Source of the DNA: Planctomycetota bacterium
Lineage (GTDB): Bacteria > Planctomycetota > UBA8742 > UBA2392
DNA: 57,086 nt
Reading direction: 5' to 3'
Assembly (NCBI GenBank): GCA_019912315.1
Contig: JAIOJA010000073.1
Span: 1-57,086, forward strand
How positions within the stretch are numbered: position 1 is the stretch's first letter; the number at the start of each line of letters is the position of its first letter. This document shows positions 1 to 8,126 of the stretch, one piece after another. The notes under the pieces were generated by a model. The model was not told the DNA's origin. It searched no databases and worked only from the letters and a program-made list of their open reading frames with translations. Made by a program: the position numbers and the translations under genes.

Positions 1-1
1 C

Positions 2-301
2 TGGTCGGTGTACAGCGGCACGCTGCCGGCGGGCCTGAGCCTTTCGCCGGGCGGCGTGCTGGACGGAACCCCGACCGGCTTCGGCGGTGTGTTCCAGGCG
101 ACGATCCGTGTGGAGGAAGCGGGCGGCGCGACGCACGAGCGGCAGTACAACATCGTGATCTCGGGCTCGCTGTTGGGCGCAGGCGGTCGCGCGAAGAACA
201 AGAACGCCTGTGCATCGGAAGGCGGCTCGGCACCGTACGCCCTGCTTGCGATCCTTGGCGTGCTGAGCCTGGTCACCCTCACCCGCCGCCGCACAACGTA
301 G
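2..301 (+). CDS. Surface protein with putative Ig (He_PIG-like) domain and Cys-containing C-terminal sorting tag, 3' part only
   Basis: The gene enters from outside the window; the first full codon is base 2. The first ~55 residues match the second half of a He_PIG-type putative Ig domain (LPAGLSLSPGGVLDGTPT, a typical GLSLs..G.l.GTPT pattern, then strands ending ATHERQYNIVISG). The end is a three-part tag: an AGGRAK..NAC motif with one Cys, a hydrophobic helix (about 17 residues) and the basic cluster TRRRT. This layout resembles MYXO-CTERM-type signals, in which a Cys, a membrane helix and arginines direct cleavage and surface attachment. The protein is therefore probably exported and anchored. 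Its paralogue ends at 56737 on the minus strand; the two share the Ig segment and the tag. A strong terminator follows at 310-361. The domain call is fairly sure; the sorting role is inferred. Confidence 0.75.
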   Translation, partial: WSVYSGTLPAGLSLSPGGVLDGTPTGFGGVFQATIRVEEAGGATHERQYNIVISGSLLGAGGRAKNKNACASEGGSAPYALLAILGVLSLVTLTRRRTT

Positions 302-309
302 CGGGCGGT

Positions 310-361
310 ACGTACAAATGAAACCGGGCTGCCTCGCGGCAGCCCGGTTTTGTTTGTACGT
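310..361 (+). terminator. Strong intrinsic terminator in a 52-bp near-perfect palindrome
   Basis: A 13-bp perfect stem (321-333 with 338-350, loop TCGC) is followed by TTGTTTG. An outer 9-bp arm, ACGTACAAA at 310-318 with TTTGTACGT at 353-361, extends the palindrome. It lies between the convergent surface-protein gene (ends 301) and the MoxR gene (ends 369) and could serve both. A near copy of the same hairpin sits behind the paralogous gene at 56682-56721. Confidence 0.85.
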
Positions 362-368
362 CACTACG

Positions 369-1301
369 TCAGGCGCTTACGGCGACCTTGCTCAGAATTT
401 TGCGGATGATTTCCTGACCTGACTTTCCGCCGCGCTTGTCGAAGCTCGCGCGTTCGATGACGCGGTGCGACAGCACATGTACGGCCAGCGCCTTGACATC
501 ATCGGGCACCACAAACTCCCGCCCTTCGATCAGTGCCAGCGCCTGGCAGGCCCGGAACAGCGCAACAGACGCGCGCGGTGAGGCGCCACTGACCAGCTTC
601 GGGTGCACACGCGTCTCGTTGACGATCTCAAGAATGTAGTCCGCGATGCTGGGCTCCACCCGTACCTTCTTGACGGCTTCCTGGATTACCAGCAACTCCT
701 CCCGGCTGAGTACGCGCTCCACGTGGTCGAGTGTATCCCCCGACGCGTGATCAAAGAGAATGCGCTTCTCGTCGTCAGCGGTCGGGTAACCGACGTCGAA
801 CTTCAGCATGAAACGGTCAAGCTGGGATTCAGGCAACGGGTACGTGCCCGCGTGCTCAATCGGGTTCTGCGTGGCGACTACAAAGAACGGGCGGGCGAGC
901 TTGCGGGTCTCGCCCTCGGCGCTGATCTGCTGCTCACTCATGGCCTCAAGCAATGCCGACTGCGTACGCGGCGTGGCGCGGTTGATTTCGTCGGCCAGCA
1001 GTATGTTCGTGAAAATCGGGCCTTCCCGGAATTCGAAGGTCCCGTCCTGCTGTCGATAAACGCTGGTACCGATGATGTCTGTGGGCAGCAGGTCCGGTGT
1101 GAATTGCACTCGCTTGAAGTCGGAACCGACAGCTTTGGCCAATGCCCGCGCGAGCGTGGTTTTGCCGAGCCCGGGCAGGTCCTCAATCAGCACGTGCCCG
1201 CGGGCGAACAACCCGGTAAGCAACATACGCACCACCTCGGGTTTTCCGATCAGTGCGCGTGATAGCTGCGTGGCAAGCTTACTGGCAAGGTTTGCGGGCA
1301 T
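369..1301 (-). CDS. MoxR-family AAA+ ATPase
   Basis: Predicted cytosolic AAA+ ATPase of 310 residues, close to the usual MoxR length. Walker A is DLPGLGKTT (41-49), Walker B LLADEINRA (101-109), sensor 1 ATQNP (143-147), followed by LDRF (161-164), all typical of MoxR. Family members act as chaperone-like ATPases that help mature or activate partner proteins, often with a VWA-domain protein. The usual partners (DUF58, VWA or transglutaminase proteins) are not next to it here: upstream lies a TPR protein on the same strand, 74 bp away. No clear Shine-Dalgarno precedes the ATG, so the start is the ORF start and may be a few codons off. Confidence 0.92.
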   Translation of the reverse strand: MPANLASKLATQLSRALIGKPEVVRMLLTGLFARGHVLIEDLPGLGKTTLARALAKAVGSDFKRVQFTPDLLPTDIIGTSVYRQQDGTFEFREGPIFTNILLADEINRATPRTQSALLEAMSEQQISAEGETRKLARPFFVVATQNPIEHAGTYPLPESQLDRFMLKFDVGYPTADDEKRILFDHASGDTLDHVERVLSREELLVIQEAVKKVRVEPSIADYILEIVNETRVHPKLVSGASPRASVALFRACQALALIEGREFVVPDDVKALAVHVLSHRVIERASFDKRGGKSGQEIIRKILSKVAVSA

Positions 1302-1375
1302 TTCGATACGATAAGCGGGGCAGCCAAAGGGGTCAACGCCACCCTTTGAACGCGCTTTGACGCGATTCGTTCAGG

Positions 1376-2566
1376 CTAAATGGACTCGGCCTTCTCGATG
1401 GCGGCCTTGCCTTCGTCCTGTTTGCCGTGCGCCTGCAAGGCCAGCCCCAGGGTGTTCCAGTATTTTTTGCGGCGGGCCTTGTGGTTCTCGTCTTCGGCTT
1501 CTGATGACTCTTCGAGGTCACGGGCCTTGGTGAATGCGTCAATGGCCGCGTCCCACTTGTTGCCGCCAGCCAGACACTCGCCCATGGAGTACCAGGTTTT
1601 GCCAAGGCTGACTTTGTCGGCCTCGCCCTTTTCCTTCAGTGTCAGCGACTTTCGGTAGCTCTCGATCGCTTCCGGCACCTGGCCCATTTCGCGCTGCGAT
1701 TCGCCGAGCCCGTGGTACATGAAGCCAAGCTCCAGCGGCTTGATCTTCTGCTCCTCGGCCATCTTGATGAGCTTCTTACGTTGCATGACGCCCTTCACGT
1801 AACGCCCGGCGTCGTGATAGGCCTCGCTCATGCTGCGCTGGATCTGGAGCTGAAAGCCCTGCGGCATCTTGGCCTTCTCGGCCAATTCTTTTGCACGCCG
1901 GTACAGCTCAATGCCTTCGGCCGACTCCGCCTCAAGCTGTTTTTCCAGCACCGCAAGCTGCGGCGGAGGGGCCATCCCTTCCATGCCCTTTTGAATCCGC
2001 ACGCTCGCCAGCATCGGTGCGATCTTGTGTTTTAGACTTTCGGCCTGGTAGAGAACAAGCGTTGCCAGGGTCGCGTCGTCGGCGCCCGCGTCTTTGGCTA
2101 GCTCCACCGCATTGCCGAATTGCTCGCCAGCTTCCTTGTACTTGCCGCCGTGGAACAGGCACTCGGCGTATTTGTAGACCAGGTTAAGAGTGCTCGCAGT
2201 CGGGGCCGCGCAGTCTTTCTTCATGGCGACGGCCTTGTCGAACGCCTCGATGGCTTCATCCAGCGCGTCAGTCTTGGCAAGCGCTTCCCCCAGCTTCGAC
2301 CATGAGGTGGCGTGACCGTTGGCGTCGGCCTCGCCCTTGGTCTCAAGCTCAATCATCTTCCGAAATGCTTCAGCAGCGACTTTGGCGTCTTCGCGCGCAA
2401 GTGCGATACCGCCAATGCCTTCATAGAATGCGGCTTCGTCCAGTGGCTGCAACCCGGTTGGTGGCTCCAGCTTGCCGCCACCGATTTCTTTCAACGCGAT
2501 CTCAGCACCCGCGGTGTCGCCCGAGTAGAAAGCCTCCAGCGCTGCATTAATCTTTTCGTGAGCCAT
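1376..2566 (-). CDS. Tetratricopeptide-repeat (TPR) protein
   Basis: A 396-residue protein made almost wholly of helical repeats with TPR spacing, for example W.LG.AL.......EAI..F.KA in the first third and LG.S....G...EAIE.Y.KSL in the last third. There is no signal peptide, so it is probably a cytosolic scaffold that binds partner proteins. The sequence gives no enzymatic domain. It is followed by the MoxR gene on the same strand and preceded by an unknown 153-residue gene. TPR proteins often sit near MoxR genes, but a functional link here is only inferred. No strong ribosome binding site is visible before the ATG. Confidence 0.85.
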   Translation of the reverse strand: MAHEKINAALEAFYSGDTAGAEIALKEIGGGKLEPPTGLQPLDEAAFYEGIGGIALAREDAKVAAEAFRKMIELETKGEADANGHATSWSKLGEALAKTDALDEAIEAFDKAVAMKKDCAAPTASTLNLVYKYAECLFHGGKYKEAGEQFGNAVELAKDAGADDATLATLVLYQAESLKHKIAPMLASVRIQKGMEGMAPPPQLAVLEKQLEAESAEGIELYRRAKELAEKAKMPQGFQLQIQRSMSEAYHDAGRYVKGVMQRKKLIKMAEEQKIKPLELGFMYHGLGESQREMGQVPEAIESYRKSLTLKEKGEADKVSLGKTWYSMGECLAGGNKWDAAIDAFTKARDLEESSEAEDENHKARRKKYWNTLGLALQAHGKQDEGKAAIEKAESI

Positions 2567-2628
2567 CGCAGTGTTCCGAAACGTGTGAGTCGCCTGAGAC
2601 TATCCACCGTGGGCAGAATGCCAACGGC

Positions 2629-3090
2629 TCATGTGAGGATGTTTCCGACTTCGTTCCACCACTTTTTGACGTCTTTCATGAGTGTGAGAAAGGGTTCCGG
2701 CATCACCGGAATCTGGGCCATCCAGGCGACGAATACTTCGTCGGTCCAGGGCTCGCTCAGCTTCGGGAGCCCGACATCATGCCCGTCGACCATGCCTTGC
2801 AGCACAATCGCGTGCTGATCTTCCAGCTGATCCTTGAGCTTTGTGAGCTCGTTGGGCGATGGACCGGCCTGCTTGCGAATGTTGGCGACGCCTTTACGCA
2901 TGTCGTCGGGAATCTTGTCGCCGATCTTGCTGGCCAGCTCGGTGGCGTCGGTCACGCCGCTGGCGGCTTCCCGGATTTCAGCCAGCAGGTCACCGAACTG
3001 CTCACCGGCGCGGGAGACAGAGGGCGTGCCCAGCGATTCCCAGTTGTTGAGTGTGATTTTAACGAATTCGAACTTTGCGTCGCTAAGCAT
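2629..3090 (-). CDS. Hypothetical cytosolic protein, 153 residues
   Basis: I do not recognise this protein. It is a soluble, mostly helical, acidic-to-neutral chain without signal peptide or membrane segment. A central helical stretch (residues 25-100) precedes a Trp-rich end with WTDEVFVAWMAQIPVMPEPF and KKWWNEVG. The start is supported by GGAG eight to nine bases upstream of the ATG. It lies between the SDR gene and the TPR gene, all on the minus strand, with gaps of 40 and 62 bases, so it may be in one transcript with them. Confidence 0.7.
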   Translation of the reverse strand: MLSDAKFEFVKITLNNWESLGTPSVSRAGEQFGDLLAEIREAASGVTDATELASKIGDKIPDDMRKGVANIRKQAGPSPNELTKLKDQLEDQHAIVLQGMVDGHDVGLPKLSEPWTDEVFVAWMAQIPVMPEPFLTLMKDVKKWWNEVGNILT

Positions 3091-3130
3091 TGGCTCTCCG
3101 GATTGAATACCCCGAGCCTACCATGCCGGC

Positions 3131-3946
3131 TCAATCAATGCCTGCCTGCTTGGAAACCACTTCCCAGAGGCGTTTGCGCGCGTCTGTGTCATTGACCATG
3201 GCGTGCGGCTCGCGCAGCTTTCGCTTGTAGAAGAACTTACCAGTGGTTTCTGCGTACTCGGGTTGGGTTGCGAGCATCAATGACGGCTGCGCGCACTTTT
3301 CCGGCGTGCTCATGAGCAGGTTGATCCAGAAGCGAATGAATGCGGGGAAGTTCCGGAACAGGTCCGTGCCCGCGACGCCCGGGTGGACGGCGTTTACTTT
3401 CAGGTCGGCGTCCCGCGCCGCTTGCTCTGCGGACAGCATGGTGATGGCCAGTTTGCTTTGCTGATATGCGCGCTCGCCTTTGTAGTTCTGGTGAAGTTGC
3501 AGATCGTCCCAGTGGATGTTGCCCTTGTAGTGCTGCGAGGAGGACAGGTTGATCACCTTGCCATCGCCTCGCCGGAGTGCGTCGCCCAGCAGGTGGGTCA
3601 GGCGGAACGGCGCCAGCACGTTGACCCCCCAGGTGACTTCAAAGCCTTCGCCGGTGGTCACGCGCTCACCGGCCCAGACGCCCGCGTTGTTGATCAGCAC
3701 GTCGACACGCTCGTGCTTTTCAAGAAACCCGGCAACGCCATTGCGGATTGACTCTGGAGAAGCGAGGTCCATCACAAGCGTTTCGCCCTTGCCGCCAGAC
3801 TGAACGAGTTGATCCAGCACAGCCCCGGCCGAGGCTTCGGACCGCGCCGAAACAACAACGTGTGCGCCGGTGTTCGCGAGCCCGAGCACAGTAGCACGGC
3901 CGATGCCGGCGCCTGCACCCGTGACGATGACCGTTTTGTTCTCCAT
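3131..3946 (-). CDS. Short-chain dehydrogenase/reductase (SDR), retinol-dehydrogenase-like
   Basis: Predicted NAD(P)-dependent oxidoreductase of 271 residues. The Rossmann motif TGAGAGIG lies at 9-16, NNAG at 86-89, the catalytic Ser in SSSQH near 135-137 and YQQSK at 161-165, giving the full Ser-Tyr-Lys set. The HPGV segment after the active site and the overall shape resemble the RDH11/RDH13-like SDRs that act on hydrophobic alcohols, aldehydes or ketones, but the substrate cannot be read from sequence. The ORF extends 20 codons further upstream to 4006. I chose the internal Met because MENKTVIVTG begins directly at the first Rossmann strand, as in relatives. Confidence 0.9.
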   Translation of the reverse strand: MENKTVIVTGAGAGIGRATVLGLANTGAHVVVSARSEASAGAVLDQLVQSGGKGETLVMDLASPESIRNGVAGFLEKHERVDVLINNAGVWAGERVTTGEGFEVTWGVNVLAPFRLTHLLGDALRRGDGKVINLSSSQHYKGNIHWDDLQLHQNYKGERAYQQSKLAITMLSAEQAARDADLKVNAVHPGVAGTDLFRNFPAFIRFWINLLMSTPEKCAQPSLMLATQPEYAETTGKFFYKRKLREPHAMVNDTDARKRLWEVVSKQAGID

Positions 3947-4241
3947 ACCGGGATGATGGCACCGGCGGTGCGCGACGCAAGTCGATTCGTGCTGTTGACG
4001 TGTCAAGAAACTCGGGTACGTTAGCTTGCATGGACGTCATGACTCATCAGTCCCGATCCTCCCGCCATCGACCGTGAATCCGGTCCTGTTTCCCATTTGA
4101 TGTCCCTGCGGCCTTGCTTTGGGGGCTATTTCAGGAACAATCCCGCCGAGATGTGGTGTGGACATCTTGTCCGCAGTCCCAGGCGGGACGCCTGGGACCG
4201 ATGCGGGCTGGAAGCGCACAACACAAACCGGACGACTACAC
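3947..4241. other. Divergent intergenic region between the SDR gene and proS
   Basis: This stretch of 295 bases separates the divergent SDR and proS starts and should hold both promoters. I see no gene in it. Reading frames across it only extend the two genes upstream without family similarity. Its one clear structure is the 23-bp hairpin at 4176-4198. No convincing T-box or other riboswitch is visible ahead of proS. Confidence 0.5.
4176..4198. repeat. Perfect 10-bp hairpin, REP-like palindrome
   Basis: GTCCCAGGCG at 4176-4185 pairs perfectly with CGCCTGGGAC at 4189-4198 across a GGA loop. It lies 43 bases upstream of the proS start. No T-run follows, so it does not look like a terminator. 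It resembles the short GC-rich palindromes found scattered in many bacterial genomes; I see no second copy in the window. Confidence 0.6.
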
Positions 4242-5780
4242 ATGGCAAAAAACATCAAAACACGTGCGGAAGACTATTCGCAATGGTACCTGGATGTCAT
4301 TAAAGCCTCGCAGATGGCGGACTACGCGCCCGTGCGCGGCTGCATGGTGATTCGCCCTGAGGGCTTCGCAATCTGGGAAGCCATGCAGCGCGACCTCGAC
4401 CGTCGCTTCAAGGAAACCGGGCACACCAATGCCTACTTCCCCCTGTTGATCCCCATGTCCTTCATGGCCAAGGAAGCCCAGCACGTTGACGGCTTCGCCA
4501 TGGAGTGCGCCGTCGTCACGCACCACAAGCTGCAACAGGACGGCAAGGGCGGGCTGCAAGCCGCCGGCGAGCTTGAAGAGCCCTACATCATCCGCCCCAC
4601 CAGCGAGACCGTGATCGGGCACATGTATGCGCAATGGATCGAGAGCTACCGCGACCTGCCCGTGCTGATCAACCAGTGGGCCAACGTGATGCGCTGGGAA
4701 ATGCGCACGCGCCTGTTCCTGCGCACGGCCGAGTTCCTGTGGCAGGAGGGGCACACGGCGCACGAAACTGCCGAAGAGGCCGAGGAAGAGACCCTGCGCA
4801 TGCTCGACGTCTACGCCGAGTTTGTCGAAGAGTTCATGGCCATGCCCGTGGTCAAGGGTCCCAAGTCGGACAGTGAAAAATTCCCCGGCGCGGTGACGAC
4901 CTACGCCATCGAGTCGCTGATGCAGGACGGCAAGGCGCTCCAGAACGGGACGAGCCATAACCTGGGCCAGAACTTTGCCAGGGCGTTTGACATTAAATTC
5001 ACCGGGCGCGACCAGAAGGAACAGCACTGCTGGACGACGAGCTGGGGCGTGAGCACGCGGCTGATCGGCTCGCTGATCATGATGCACAGTGATGATGAGG
5101 GGCTGGTATTGCCGCCCCGCGTTGCGCCTAACCTGGTGGCGATCATTCCCATCTTCAAGACGGACGAAGAACGGGCGAAGGTGTCGGCCTACATCGACCG
5201 CGTGGTCGGTGCCCTGTGCGGCGAGGCAGAAGTGGAAGCTGGCAAGAAGCGGCTGTCCTCAGGCGACATCACGCGCTATTTCTTCGACAAGCATACAGGC
5301 CAGTGCGTGCTGGTTGACTGGCGCGACAACCGCCCCGGCGACAAACAGTTCCACTGGGAGCAACGCGGCGTGCCTTTCCGAATTGAGGTCGGGCCCCGCG
5401 ACGTGGACGGCGAGGCGATGGTTGTGAAAAAGCGTCTCGACCGCAGCAAAGATGTCGTGAAGCTTGAGAACATTTCCGCGGCCTGGTTGCGCGGCATGAG
5501 CGAAAGCGTCCAGGCGGAAATGTTCGCCAAGGCCAAGGCCTTCCGCGATGCGAACACGCACCATGTGGGCAGCTACGACGAGATGAAGAAGATTCTCGCG
5601 GACAAGCCCGGCTTCGTGCGCGCCTTCTTTCATCCTGATCGCGAGGCCGAAGCCAAGATCAAGGAAGAAACCAAGGCGACCGTGCGCTGCATTCCCTTTG
5701 ACGCGCGGGACAAGCAGGGCAAGTGCATCTACAGCGGCAAAGATGGCGCGCCCGAAGTCCTGTTCGCGCTCTCATATTAG
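4242..5780 (+). CDS. proS: Prolyl-tRNA synthetase, archaeal/eukaryotic type (ProS type 3)
   Basis: Class II aminoacyl-tRNA synthetase that charges tRNA-Pro with proline in the cytosol. At 512 residues it lacks the large editing insertion of the E. coli type and matches the shorter type 3 enzymes of archaea, eukaryotes, Thermus and some other bacteria. Motif regions are clear: RPTSE at 118-122 and RWEMRTRLFLRTAEFLWQEG from 151. The C-terminal domain ends in ALSY, with a C-terminal Tyr as in this type. The open frame reaches back to 4119, but that extension carries the palindrome at 4176-4198 and no family similarity, so I start at MAKNIKTRAE. The convergent mini-H1 gene follows after a bidirectional hairpin. 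Note that tRNA-Pro(TGG) is also in this window. Confidence 0.96.
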   Translation: MAKNIKTRAEDYSQWYLDVIKASQMADYAPVRGCMVIRPEGFAIWEAMQRDLDRRFKETGHTNAYFPLLIPMSFMAKEAQHVDGFAMECAVVTHHKLQQDGKGGLQAAGELEEPYIIRPTSETVIGHMYAQWIESYRDLPVLINQWANVMRWEMRTRLFLRTAEFLWQEGHTAHETAEEAEEETLRMLDVYAEFVEEFMAMPVVKGPKSDSEKFPGAVTTYAIESLMQDGKALQNGTSHNLGQNFARAFDIKFTGRDQKEQHCWTTSWGVSTRLIGSLIMMHSDDEGLVLPPRVAPNLVAIIPIFKTDEERAKVSAYIDRVVGALCGEAEVEAGKKRLSSGDITRYFFDKHTGQCVLVDWRDNRPGDKQFHWEQRGVPFRIEVGPRDVDGEAMVVKKRLDRSKDVVKLENISAAWLRGMSESVQAEMFAKAKAFRDANTHHVGSYDEMKKILADKPGFVRAFFHPDREAEAKIKEETKATVRCIPFDARDKQGKCIYSGKDGAPEVLFALSY

Positions 5781-5794
5781 AAGCGTTAAAACGG

Positions 5795-5822
5795 CAAGGC
5801 CCCGGATGCTCCCGGGGCCTTG
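5795..5822. terminator. Bidirectional intrinsic terminator
   Basis: An 11-bp stem (5795-5805 with 5812-5822) rich in GC lies between the convergent proS (ends 5780) and the mini-H1 gene (ends 5839). Read on the minus strand it is followed by CCGTTTTAAC, so the terminator fits the minus-strand gene best. On the plus strand no T-run follows. Confidence 0.7.
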
Positions 5823-5838
5823 ACCTGTCAACTGCTGG

Positions 5839-5979
5839 CTACTTCTTCTTGGCTGTCTTCTTCTTCGCTGCGGGCTTCTTCTTGGCCGCCGGCTTCTTTT
5901 TCGCTGCCGGCTTCTTCTTGGCCGCGGGCTTCTTCTTCGCCGCCGGCTTCTTTGCTGCCTTCTTCTTTGCCACTGCCAT
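5839..5979 (-). CDS. Histone H1-like Lys/Ala/Pro repeat protein, 46 residues
   Basis: After MAVAKKKAAKK the protein is a tandem array of KKPAA/KKKPA units ending KKKTAKKK. It is extremely basic and has no fold of its own. Such chains resemble the C-terminal tail of histone H1 and bacterial H1-like proteins (AlgP- or Hc1-like), which bind and condense DNA or nucleic acid without sequence preference. The start is well supported: AAGGAG lies seven bases before this ATG, whereas the longer ORF start at 6054 has none. The same kind of repeat forms the tail of the SRPBCC fusion at 42201-43580. The DNA itself is repetitive, so copy number may vary between strains. Confidence 0.8.
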   Translation of the reverse strand: MAVAKKKAAKKPAAKKKPAAKKKPAAKKKPAAKKKPAAKKKTAKKK

Positions 5980-6276
5980 GTGCTTCTCCTTAATTGTGGG
6001 ACCGAATCCAACAGCTTGCACTGACTCAATAATTGTGCGGCGCATTTGCCCCAACCGGCAGTGTGTTTGGCAAAAGTGGAAGAACTTTTGATAATCGAGG
6101 ACGCAGCATTCTGAGCCTGTTTCACGATCTGTTCAGGGATCTTTTCGCGCGGCTTGTTGACCGTGGCGCCCACGATTTGTTTGGCGTGGCTTCTCCATTG
6201 CGCGCGGCGCTCACATCAGTGGAGTGCGAATTCGTGATCTGCCTATCCGGTTGCGTGCAAAAGGCCTGCTAATCCT
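5980..6276. other. Intergenic region without a recognised gene
   Basis: These 297 bases separate the mini-H1 gene from the methyltransferase gene, both on the minus strand. I find no convincing gene, tRNA or strong hairpin. The part next to the mini-H1 start is less GC-rich (around AATAATTG and the AAGGAG site) and presumably holds its promoter, but no clear -35/-10 pair can be named. Confidence 0.4.
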
Positions 6277-6963
6277 TCATGCAGTCTGACTTGCGGTCAG
6301 GATAAGCGTACCGTTGTAGGTGAAACCGCGATCGGCGATTTCGGCCGCGATGCCCGCGTACTCGGTCCTGTCGGAATGGCTTTCGGGAAGCGCGTTCAAC
6401 AGCGGCTGCGACAACACATCGATCGCGTGCGCCGATATGTGCGCGACATGGCGGTAGTGCTCGTACTCGATTTCAAATTCGCCGGGCAGGGCGGCAATCA
6501 GTTCGTTGAGCGGGATACAGGGTCGATGAACGTCGCCGGCCCGTTCGTGCTGACGTTTCCACCAGCGGTCCCAGCGTTCGCTTACTCGTTGAATGGGATC
6601 GTCCAAGTCAAACCACGGCTCGGCAATCAACAACCCGGCGCGGGCGACACGAGCGCACTCATGCAATGCCGCCGGCACATTGGGAAGATGGTGAGGGACA
6701 TGTCGCAGTGTCACCCAGTCGAAGCTGTTGTCATCGAAGGGAAGTTTCGCGGCATCGGCACGGATGATCTGCGGGTCGTCGCCCGGCGCGCTGGTGTCTA
6801 CACCCGTGGCGGGGATGCTGCGCTGCGTCAGTTCATGTACCAGCAGGCCGCGCCCGCAGCCGACATCGAGAACGGAGCGGGGTTCAAGCTCTAACAGGCG
6901 CCGTAGAAAACGGTCGAAGAGGCGCTGCCACTCGCGCTGGATGTCCGGGTCGCGGGACGTCAT
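6277..6963 (-). CDS. Class I SAM-dependent methyltransferase (Methyltransf_11 type)
   Basis: A 228-residue soluble protein with the SAM-binding motif I VLDVGCGRGL (31-40), a motif-II-like acidic stretch (TGVDTSAPG) and FDWVTLRHVPHHL for motif IV/post-I, all typical of small-molecule or quinone/lipid methyltransferases of the Methyltransf_11 kind. The substrate is unknown. Its ATG overlaps the stop of the upstream sugar-dehydrogenase-like gene as ATGA, so it is translationally coupled as the last gene of the operon starting at 11015. The coupling of a cytosolic methyltransferase to three exported proteins is unusual. Confidence 0.88.
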   Translation of the reverse strand: MTSRDPDIQREWQRLFDRFLRRLLELEPRSVLDVGCGRGLLVHELTQRSIPATGVDTSAPGDDPQIIRADAAKLPFDDNSFDWVTLRHVPHHLPNVPAALHECARVARAGLLIAEPWFDLDDPIQRVSERWDRWWKRQHERAGDVHRPCIPLNELIAALPGEFEIEYEHYRHVAHISAHAIDVLSQPLLNALPESHSDRTEYAGIAAEIADRGFTYNGTLILTASQTA

Positions 6964-8126
6964 GGTCCGGTGCGGCGGTAAATTCGCCAGATGCCGGTAA
7001 ATGTTGACAGGTAAAGACTGCCATCGATGCCCTGGATGATATCCAGCGGCTTGTTGGCGTTTCCGGTCGGGTCAAGTTCGCCGAAGACATGCGTGGTGTC
7101 GATGTTCACGGGCGGGCTGCCGTCCATCACCATGCGACGGATGTTTACCTCGTCGTAACTGCATACGAACAGATTGTCCGCGTACCCCTGCGGGAACGTG
7201 GTGCCGGTGTGATAGGTCAAGCCGGTGGGCACGATGACCGCGCCCCAGTTCTGAATGCGCACGCCTTCAGTCGAGCCATATGTTCCGTGTGGATCAGGCC
7301 AGGTGTAATTTTTGCCTCCCACCAGATAGTTCAGTTCGTCGTTGTTGTTGGGCCCGTTCTCGGTGCCCAGCAGGGTACCTGTTCCCGGGTGGACGCAGAG
7401 TCCGAAACTGTTGCGCAGCCCGCGGCACCATTCGAACTGGTCAATGCCGGTGAAGGGGTTGTCGGCGGGCGCGTTGCCAGTGGTGTCGTAGCGCAAGACG
7501 CGCCCGGCCAGTGAGCCGTTGGTCTGCGCGCTGTTCATGTTGGCGGCGTCGCCCACGCTGATTACGAATGTTCCGTCATTCAGGAATCGAATGGCGCCGC
7601 CGTTGTGTACGTTGGCTGTTGGAAGGTCTTGGACAATTACTGTCGCGCCGGTGCCGATGCCGCCGCTGTCGGTGTAGCGGATCACCTGCTGCTCGTCCGT
7701 GCCGCCCGCCATGTCGTGTACACAGGCCATCACGTAGACGAAGTCGTCGCTGGCGAAGTTCGGGGAGAGGGCGATACCGAGCAGCCCCTGTTCGCTGCCG
7801 CCCAGCACAGACAGCGTCGCCCATGAGGTCTGGTTGTATGGCGGAATGGTTCCGATGGTGACAATTTCGCCGCCCAGCAGGCTTACAAACAGGCGCCCGT
7901 CGGGGGCCTGGGCCAGTTTGACGGGCATGTTCAGCCCGCCTTTGATCAGCTCAACGCCGAAGTAGTAGTCCAGGTCGACCCATGCGCTCGGCAGGGGGGC
8001 ACGCGGACCGGGATCCGGGATGCCGCCACCCCCGCCGCCGGAGCCGCCGCCTCCGCCGTCATCGCCGCCGGCGCAACCGGCCAGCAGCGCGGCAATTATC
8101 AGGAAACACAATGTGAGTCGTTTCAT
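6960..8126 (-). CDS. PQQ-dependent glucose/sorbosone dehydrogenase-like lipoprotein
   Basis: A 388-residue six-bladed beta-propeller of the glucose/sorbosone dehydrogenase family. The N-terminus is a lipoprotein signal with lipobox ALLAGC (Cys18), then a Gly/Asp-rich linker. Family landmarks include GLNMPVKLAQAPDGRLFVS, SEQGLLGIALSPNF, HNGGAIRF, ISVGDAAN, GLRNSFGLCVHP and GTENGPNNNDELNYL; the HNGG and RN.FG parts carry the conserved His and Arg. Relatives oxidise sugars with pyrroloquinoline quinone in the periplasm, but many propellers of this family have no proven activity. The ATG at 8126 overlaps the DUF1501 stop by one base (TGATG), so the two are translationally coupled. Confidence 0.88.
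   Translation of the reverse strand: MKRLTLCFLIIAALLAGCAGGDDGGGGGSGGGGGGIPDPGPRAPLPSAWVDLDYYFGVELIKGGLNMPVKLAQAPDGRLFVSLLGGEIVTIGTIPPYNQTSWATLSVLGGSEQGLLGIALSPNFASDDFVYVMACVHDMAGGTDEQQVIRYTDSGGIGTGATVIVQDLPTANVHNGGAIRFLNDGTFVISVGDAANMNSAQTNGSLAGRVLRYDTTGNAPADNPFTGIDQFEWCRGLRNSFGLCVHPGTGTLLGTENGPNNNDELNYLVGGKNYTWPDPHGTYGSTEGVRIQNWGAVIVPTGLTYHTGTTFPQGYADNLFVCSYDEVNIRRMVMDGSPPVNIDTTHVFGELDPTGNANKPLDIIQGIDGSLYLSTFTGIWRIYRRTGP

Noticed and set aside
4119..4241. N-terminal extension of ProS
   Set aside because: It spans the palindrome at 4176-4198 and has no similarity; the family starts at the Met at 4242.
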